NCBI GenBank assembly: GCA_029261895.1
Contig: JAJDAK010000100.1
Coordinates: 1 to 64,000, forward strand
Origin: Deltaproteobacteria bacterium
GTDB lineage: Bacteria > Myxococcota_A > UBA9160 > SZUA-336
DNA length: 64,000 bases
Direction: 5' to 3'
Shown here: piece after piece, positions 58,674 to 64,000 of the stretch
Layout of the letters: every line of letters begins with the position of its first letter
Position numbering within the stretch: the first letter of the stretch is position 1
Translations under genes and position numbers: made by a program
Notes under the pieces: generated by a model
Seen by the model: only the letters and a program-made list of their open reading frames with translations
What the model was told of the DNA's origin: nothing
Databases searched by the model: none

Positions 58674-59558
58674 ATGGGGGAACCAAGAAACGCATTACGC
58701 CTACTGAGGGCGTTTATCTGGGTTGTGAGACGACTACCCGCGTCATGGGCTCGCGCGTTGGGCGCCGGAATGGGCTACGTAGCGTTCTACACCTACAGGG
58801 TGCGACGACCGCTGGTCTTACGCAATTTGCGCGCGGCGTATGCGGGAGAGAAGTCCGAAGCCGATATCTGGAAGCTCGCGCGCGCAAACATGGTTCATAT
58901 GGGGATCTCGATGATAGAGACCCTGCGAATTCAAAATCTGACCGCTGACCATGTGCATGGGCATGATCGAATCCATGGCATTGAAAACCTCAAGGGAGCG
59001 CTCGACAAAGGAAAGGGCGTCATCGCGATCAGCGGTCATCTCGGGAGCTTTGATCGGCTCTGTGTTGTGTGCGCTTTGCTCGGTTATGACGTGAGTGTTC
59101 TCGCGAAAGACATCAAAAAGGAATGGATGCAGCAGTTTTGGAGGGAGATGCACGGATCGAAGGGTGTGAAACTTCTGTCCACGAAGAAGGTGACCTTTCA
59201 GATCCTGCGAGCGCTCAAGCGCAACTCCATTGTAGGTATGGTGATCGATCAGCACATGCCTGGCGATATGGGCATACCGGTCCAGTTCTTTGGCCGGCCC
59301 GCACGGACGATGAAAGGCGTGGCACTCTTGGCCGCACGAACTGGAGCTCCGGTGGTGCCGGTATATACGTATCGAGAAGGGGGAGTGCATCACTATGTAG
59401 TGGGTGAAGAGATTCCGTTGATCGAGACAGGCTCAACCGAAGAGAGCCTTCGCGTCAATACGCAACGCTACACCGCGTGGCTCGAAGCACGGATTCGAGA
59501 ACATCCTGAACAATGGTTTTGGGTGCACGACCGTTGGAAGGAAGCCGAGCAGCGTTAG
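58674..59558 (+). CDS. LpxL/HtrB-like lysophospholipid acyltransferase
   Basis: ISGHLGSFDRL (HxxxxD-type: GHLGSFD), VKLLSTKKVTFQILRALKRNSIVGMVIDQHMPGDMGIPVQFFGRPARTMKGVALLAARTGAPVVP; start at MGEPRN. Confidence 0.9.
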   Translation: MGEPRNALRLLRAFIWVVRRLPASWARALGAGMGYVAFYTYRVRRPLVLRNLRAAYAGEKSEADIWKLARANMVHMGISMIETLRIQNLTADHVHGHDRIHGIENLKGALDKGKGVIAISGHLGSFDRLCVVCALLGYDVSVLAKDIKKEWMQQFWREMHGSKGVKLLSTKKVTFQILRALKRNSIVGMVIDQHMPGDMGIPVQFFGRPARTMKGVALLAARTGAPVVPVYTYREGGVHHYVVGEEIPLIETGSTEESLRVNTQRYTAWLEARIREHPEQWFWVHDRWKEAEQR

Positions 59559-59884
59559 CGGGGTTTCGGTCCGCTCCAGACGACGTCAGGCCCCAGTGCG
59601 TAGGGCTTACACTCCGCCTGTAATCCGCGCTCATCCACAGATTTCTGGCACGCCCCGAGTGCCTTGTCGTTGGCGCGACTGTCCGTGAGCTCAGCTTCCA
59701 CCACACCGTAGGTCCAGTTCCCCTGGGCGTCGACTGCTACCGCCAGCGACCGTACGGGTTCCAATCGTTCATAGCGGTGCAAGACCTCGCCAAAGTTCTT
59801 CACTTCGACGTTCTTGAACTGCTGAGAAGGGCAGCCAGCCAAAGCCGCGGAACAAACTATCAGTAGTCCCCATCGATTCATCAC
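59555..59884 (-). CDS. putative lipoprotein
   Basis: MMNRWGLLIVCSAALAGC lipobox; unknown C-terminal region. Confidence 0.65.
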   Translation of the reverse strand: MMNRWGLLIVCSAALAGCPSQQFKNVEVKNFGEVLHRYERLEPVRSLAVAVDAQGNWTYGVVEAELTDSRANDKALGACQKSVDERGLQAECKPYALGPDVVWSGPKPR

Positions 59885-59908
59885 CTACTCCTCGCTAATC
59901 TGACTGAT

Positions 59909-61372
59909 ATGGTTCGCACAGAGCACAGTACCTCGGAAGCAGAATCCGTTCGCGCTGAGGCGCTTCATCAGCGAGCACAGGTGGAAGCCCATCAAGGGCG
60001 TTATGCAGCATCCATTGGCTTGTTTCAACAGGCAATTCGCTTGCGACCCTCCGCACCCGTGTATCACCTCAATCTCAGTAATGTACTGCGTGTTAGTGGA
60101 CGGGTCCAAGAAGCGTTGGCGAGTTGCAACGACGCACTACGGCTCGCGCCGCGGCGGGTAGATGTACATCTGGTTCGCGGTCAGGTTCTTGCTCAGATGG
60201 GTCGAATCGACGTCGCCTTGCAAGCATTCGAAACGGTGATTTCAATCCAGCCAGGTCATTTGGACGCTCACCTACGCCGCGGCACCTGTTTGATGCTCTT
60301 GGGGCGGATGGATGAGGCGCTGATTGAATTTGATGCCGTGCTCCGAGTACAACCGAATCAACTCGAAGCGCTGACGAATCAGGGTTGGACACTCGAGCAG
60401 GTCGGGCGTTTCGGCGCCGCACATCGCGCGTATTCAAATGCCGTACAAGCCGCACCCGAGCACCCGAGAACGCATTGGAACCATGCGCTTTCACTATTGC
60501 TGCATGGCGACTTTTCGCGTGGCTGGGAAGAGTTCGAATGGCGTTGGCAAACCGACGATTATCCAGCGCCCCGACGTCAATTCACGCAGCCCACTTGGGA
60601 CGGCACAGAGCTCGAGGGGCGACGTATTCTGATCCATGTTGAACAGGGATTCGGGGATAGCATTCAGTTTGCACGGTATCTACCGTCGGTCGCTGAACGG
60701 GGTGGCCGAGTGATCGTCGAGTGCAAAGCACCGTTGGTTCCTTTGTTAGAGCGGCTCGACTGTGTCGAGGAGGTGGCGACCTACGGTGAGGATTTGCCCG
60801 CATTCGATGTTCATCTGCCGATTCTGAGTTTACCTCGCGTATTTCGCACGACGCTTGAGAACATTCCCGCGGCGGTTCCATACTTTCCCGCCCCCCGCTC
60901 GAACGCTGATCGCAAGCGGGTGGGTCTGGTCTGGGCGGGACATCCGCGTCATCCGCGAGACCGCGAACGTTCGATCGCGTTGGCGCAGCTTCGTTCGTTG
61001 GTCGCAATTCCTGGTATCGAATGGGTGAGTCTGCAGGTTGGGGAGCGTGCGCGAGATTTGAACGCGGTGCCAGGTTTTGATGCCGTGGAGAATCGTACGC
61101 ACGAGCTGACGGATTTTGCGAAGACCGCAGACTGCGTCGGAGCGCTCGATCTTGTCATCAGCGTCGACACCGCGGTAGCGCATCTCGCTGCTGCGCTCGC
61201 CAAACCGACCTGGATCCTGCTGCCATTCAAACCGGATTGGCGCTGGATGCTCGATCGAGAGGATTCGCCGTGGTATCCGACGGCACGACTTTTCCGGCAG
61301 GCGACACCGGCAGATTGGGCTCCGGTCGTAGGGCGTGTCGCGGAAGCGCTACGCGCTTGGACTCAAGCGTGA
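59909..61372 (+). CDS. TPR-repeat protein with C-terminal glycosyltransferase (GT9/OGT-like) domain
   Basis: Repeats such as LAQMGRIDVALQAFETVISIQPGHLDAHLRRGTCLMLLGRMDEALIEFDAVL; C-terminal ILIHVEQGFGDSIQFARYLPSVAERGGRVIVECK and DLVISVDTAVAHLAAALAKPTWILLPFKPDWRWML. Confidence 0.9.
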   Translation: MVRTEHSTSEAESVRAEALHQRAQVEAHQGRYAASIGLFQQAIRLRPSAPVYHLNLSNVLRVSGRVQEALASCNDALRLAPRRVDVHLVRGQVLAQMGRIDVALQAFETVISIQPGHLDAHLRRGTCLMLLGRMDEALIEFDAVLRVQPNQLEALTNQGWTLEQVGRFGAAHRAYSNAVQAAPEHPRTHWNHALSLLLHGDFSRGWEEFEWRWQTDDYPAPRRQFTQPTWDGTELEGRRILIHVEQGFGDSIQFARYLPSVAERGGRVIVECKAPLVPLLERLDCVEEVATYGEDLPAFDVHLPILSLPRVFRTTLENIPAAVPYFPAPRSNADRKRVGLVWAGHPRHPRDRERSIALAQLRSLVAIPGIEWVSLQVGERARDLNAVPGFDAVENRTHELTDFAKTADCVGALDLVISVDTAVAHLAAALAKPTWILLPFKPDWRWMLDREDSPWYPTARLFRQATPADWAPVVGRVAEALRAWTQA

Positions 61373-62128
61373 GAGTTTCTGCTCTCGGGCTTCGAGAATC
61401 TGCTTGCGAATCCAATCCACGCTTTCCGGTCCGAGCATCTTTCCTTCGAACGCGAGTGAGCGATAGACGTCGCCGCTGAGCCACTTTCCACAGAAGTAAA
61501 TCACGTCGTCGATTTTGATCAGCTCAAGCTTGGGGTCCTCGGATGGCTGGGATGCGCCGGTTTCGTGTAAACCGCGTGCTTCCGGCACGACCCAAACTTC
61601 CCAGCCGCGGCTACGCGCCGTGAAACTGTAGTCTGAGTCCGAACCAATCATTTTTAGATTGGGATCGAAAAAACCGATTTCATGGATCATCTGCTTGCGA
61701 AGCAGCATGCAGGCACCGTTCGCCCAGTAGGTCTGCATCGGTTCGCTGAACTGATCGATCGTACCCTCAACATGTACGCCGCCCGGAAATGCTTCCTTTG
61801 CCCCAGCATAGATTACCTGCTGCGGATTGCTCGCAAGTAGTTGTAGCGGTGTTGCGATCCCGCAACGCGGGTGTTCATCCATGAACTCAACCAACTTCTC
61901 CACGGCGTCCTTGGCAAGGTACATGTCCTGATTAATGATGAGCATGTATTCGCAGGGCTCGTTCAAGAAACGAAGCAGGCCCTCGTTTATTGCGGCGGTG
62001 AAGTAGACGTTGTCATCCGAGTTGTCACGGATGAAGAGTTCGACCTTCGAAGTTTGCCGCTCCAGATTCTGGATGCATAATCGAAGTTGCTCGTGGTTCT
62101 TATAGAAAGGAATAATGGCTGGAATCAT
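61349..62128 (-). CDS. glycosyltransferase family 2 (rhamnosyltransferase-like)
   Basis: IIPFYKNHEQLRLCIQNLERQ; YMLIINQDMYLAKDAVEKLVEFMDEHPRCGIATPLQLL; MIGSDSDYSFTARSRGWEVWVVPEA. Confidence 0.88.
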   Translation of the reverse strand: MIPAIIPFYKNHEQLRLCIQNLERQTSKVELFIRDNSDDNVYFTAAINEGLLRFLNEPCEYMLIINQDMYLAKDAVEKLVEFMDEHPRCGIATPLQLLASNPQQVIYAGAKEAFPGGVHVEGTIDQFSEPMQTYWANGACMLLRKQMIHEIGFFDPNLKMIGSDSDYSFTARSRGWEVWVVPEARGLHETGASQPSEDPKLELIKIDDVIYFCGKWLSGDVYRSLAFEGKMLGPESVDWIRKQILEAREQKLSRLSPSA

Positions 62129-62278
62129 GCAAAGATAGTCGGGATTCGATTTCCCGTGTGCCAGCGAGCGCGTCGCGGATCAGCATGTTTGTCACTTGAA
62201 GTGGATGCTTGAGTACAGCTGTCACGGGTGGATTCCGTTCGCCGCGATCCACCCGACGGAACAAGCTATGTTCTTCGA

Positions 62279-62962
62279 ATGGCCATGTTTTCGGCTTTCA
62301 CGATTGTTCGCAATGAAGCGATTTTGATTGCGAAACATCTCATCGCATTGGCGGCTCAAACCCGTGATGTTGTATGTGTCGTTCAACCATCGACGGATGC
62401 TACGTTGCTTTTCGCACGCGATGTGGCGATGCAGCTTGCGGATTTCGGCTGTGATATTCGCGTTATGCCTCACGAGCCTGAAACGCTCGGCAAAGAATAC
62501 TCTCTTGCATTCGCATTGGAACAGTGCCGAAACGCTTGGTGTTTCAATTTGGATGCAGATGAAACCTATGTAGGGGCTCCGATCTCACGCTTAATCGATA
62601 AACTTCCGGGAGGTGCTGCTGCTGTTAGCATTCCGCATTGGCATGCGGTGGCTGAAACCGAAAGCGAATATTTTAAAGTAGAACCCTTTGTGCCGCGGCT
62701 GCGCCTGGTTAATAAAACCCGGCTGCCCAAGCTCGAATTTGCGTTGCATCAGGGTCTGGATCAGCTGCTTCATCTACCGGAGGTTGCGCACTTGGATCGC
62801 TCGGCGGCACGGATCCTCGAGTACAAGACTCCGTCACAGCACTATGCCGATCAGCTCTTCTATGAATCGCAGGGATGCCAGATCAACGAAGCGGATCGAT
62901 GTCGCGAGCGTATGTCATCCGGAGAATTGAACGCCGGTCAATCCACATTCAAGTCGAGTTAA
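62279..62962 (+). CDS. glycosyltransferase family 2-like protein
   Basis: MFSAFTIVRNEAILIAKHLIALAAQTRDVVCVVQPSTDATLLFARD; ALEQCRNAWCFNLDADETYV; start chosen inside ORF 62228..62962. Confidence 0.75.
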   Translation: MAMFSAFTIVRNEAILIAKHLIALAAQTRDVVCVVQPSTDATLLFARDVAMQLADFGCDIRVMPHEPETLGKEYSLAFALEQCRNAWCFNLDADETYVGAPISRLIDKLPGGAAAVSIPHWHAVAETESEYFKVEPFVPRLRLVNKTRLPKLEFALHQGLDQLLHLPEVAHLDRSAARILEYKTPSQHYADQLFYESQGCQINEADRCRERMSSGELNAGQSTFKSS

Positions 62963-63014
62963 CCGACCCTCACCGATTTCAGACTCACCGTGCGATACTG
63001 TCACCACAGGAGGC

Positions 63015-64000
63015 ATGGCGAAGATGAAATTCGCGCTCTTCTACGAGATCCCCGTTCCGCGCCCTTGGACACCGAAGTCTGAATTCGAAGCGTTTCAAAA
63101 CACGCTCGAACAGGCGGTCTACGCGGACAAATTCGGATTTGATTCAGTTTGGACGGTGGAGCATCACTTTTTGGAAGAGTATTCGCATTGCTCCAATCCA
63201 GAGGTGCTCTATGGCGCGATTGCCGCACGCACCGAACGTATTCGAATTGGCTACGGCGTTCGTCTCGGGCCGAAACCGTACAACCATCCCGTGCGGTCTG
63301 CTGAATCCGCAGCGGTATTGGATTTGATTTCGGGCGGGCGTGTTGAATTTGGTACCGGACGCTCCGCAACGCGCATAGAGATGGAAGGATTTGGTGTGGC
63401 TCCCAATCAAACCCGCGAAATGTGGCGAGAAGCTGTCGGACATATCGTGGACTGCTGGACCCATGAGTACACGGAGTTTACCGGGAAGCATTGGCAGATG
63501 CCCCGTCGCCGTGTGCAACCCAAACCGTTTCAGGAACCGCACCCACCGATCTGGGGTGCGACCGGTAGTCCCGATGGTCATCGCATGATGGGCGAACTCG
63601 GTTTGGGCTTACTCTCGTTTAGCGTGGGTACACCACCAGAAGAATTGAAAGAACGCATCGATCTCTACCGAGCGGGTATCGCGAATTGCACCAAACCGAT
63701 CGGACGCTATGTCCATGATCGTGCGGCATGCTTCACGATGGTCAATTGTGCGCCGACGAAGCAGGAGAGCTATGACGTATCCCGTGAATCCTTTGCCTGG
63801 TACGCCAAGACGTCGGCTGAGTTGGTCTCTTCGGTTCCGCTTTGGCTTGAAGAAATCAAGGCCCAGAACGACGGCACGTACGACTACTTGCAGGTTGCGC
63901 GCGAAGCCGTAGAGCAGCGTCTGCATGAGCTCGCAAATCTGGAGAACCTTTTGGCAATGAATGCCGTGATCGCCGGAGATCCAGATGAAGTGATCGAACG
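63015..64000 (+). CDS. LLM-class flavin-dependent oxidoreductase, partial at window end
   Basis: MAKMKFALFYEIPVPRPWTPKSEFEAFQNTLEQAVYADKFGFDSVWTVEHHFLEEYSHCSNPEVLYGAIAARTERIRIGYGV; AGGAGG-like SD; no stop before the window end. Confidence 0.92.
   Translation, partial: MAKMKFALFYEIPVPRPWTPKSEFEAFQNTLEQAVYADKFGFDSVWTVEHHFLEEYSHCSNPEVLYGAIAARTERIRIGYGVRLGPKPYNHPVRSAESAAVLDLISGGRVEFGTGRSATRIEMEGFGVAPNQTREMWREAVGHIVDCWTHEYTEFTGKHWQMPRRRVQPKPFQEPHPPIWGATGSPDGHRMMGELGLGLLSFSVGTPPEELKERIDLYRAGIANCTKPIGRYVHDRAACFTMVNCAPTKQESYDVSRESFAWYAKTSAELVSSVPLWLEEIKAQNDGTYDYLQVAREAVEQRLHELANLENLLAMNAVIAGDPDEVIE

Noticed and set aside
54264-62962. Scattered GT2/GT9/TPR-GT genes considered as one polysaccharide cluster
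   Set aside because: Interrupted by unrelated genes and on alternating strands, with no polymerase, flippase or nucleotide-sugar genes; cannot be supported as a single cluster.

Overview
The window is a densely packed bacterial chromosomal segment, moderately GC-rich. Family content (acyl-CoA metabolism, PhyH, LLM, 2-oxoacid:ferredoxin oxidoreductase) is compatible with an uncultured proteobacterial or myxobacterial-like lineage, but taxonomy is only a guess. I support about 58 coding regions. Housekeeping genes are glyS, glnS, korAB, nif3-like and pgsA-like. I saw no rRNA, tRNA, CRISPR array or intact transposon. The most interesting loci are: (1) 38.8-45.9 kb, an alpha-oxoamine synthase fused to a C-terminal GNAT/FemAB-like acyltransferase, translationally coupled to a diheme cytochrome c and a methyltransferase and bracketed by an orphan soluble histidine kinase and a LuxR-type response regulator, next to an RND/LolA-like/outer-membrane trio; (2) 10.6-17.3 kb, an operon of HlyD adaptor, MacB-type ATPase, two FtsX permeases, a MauG-like diheme peroxidase and a beta-helix/cupredoxin fusion; (3) 23.6-28.1 kb, a secreted S8 protease, a metzincin-like protein with a Ca-binding-like segment, and a third exported protein, with an apparently non-canonical protease start codon. 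There are also gene remnants (amidase C-terminus, CSLREA N-terminus), a probable frameshift, a dispersed paralog pair of unknown function, and six convergent gene pairs with exactly 4-nt overlapping stop codons.
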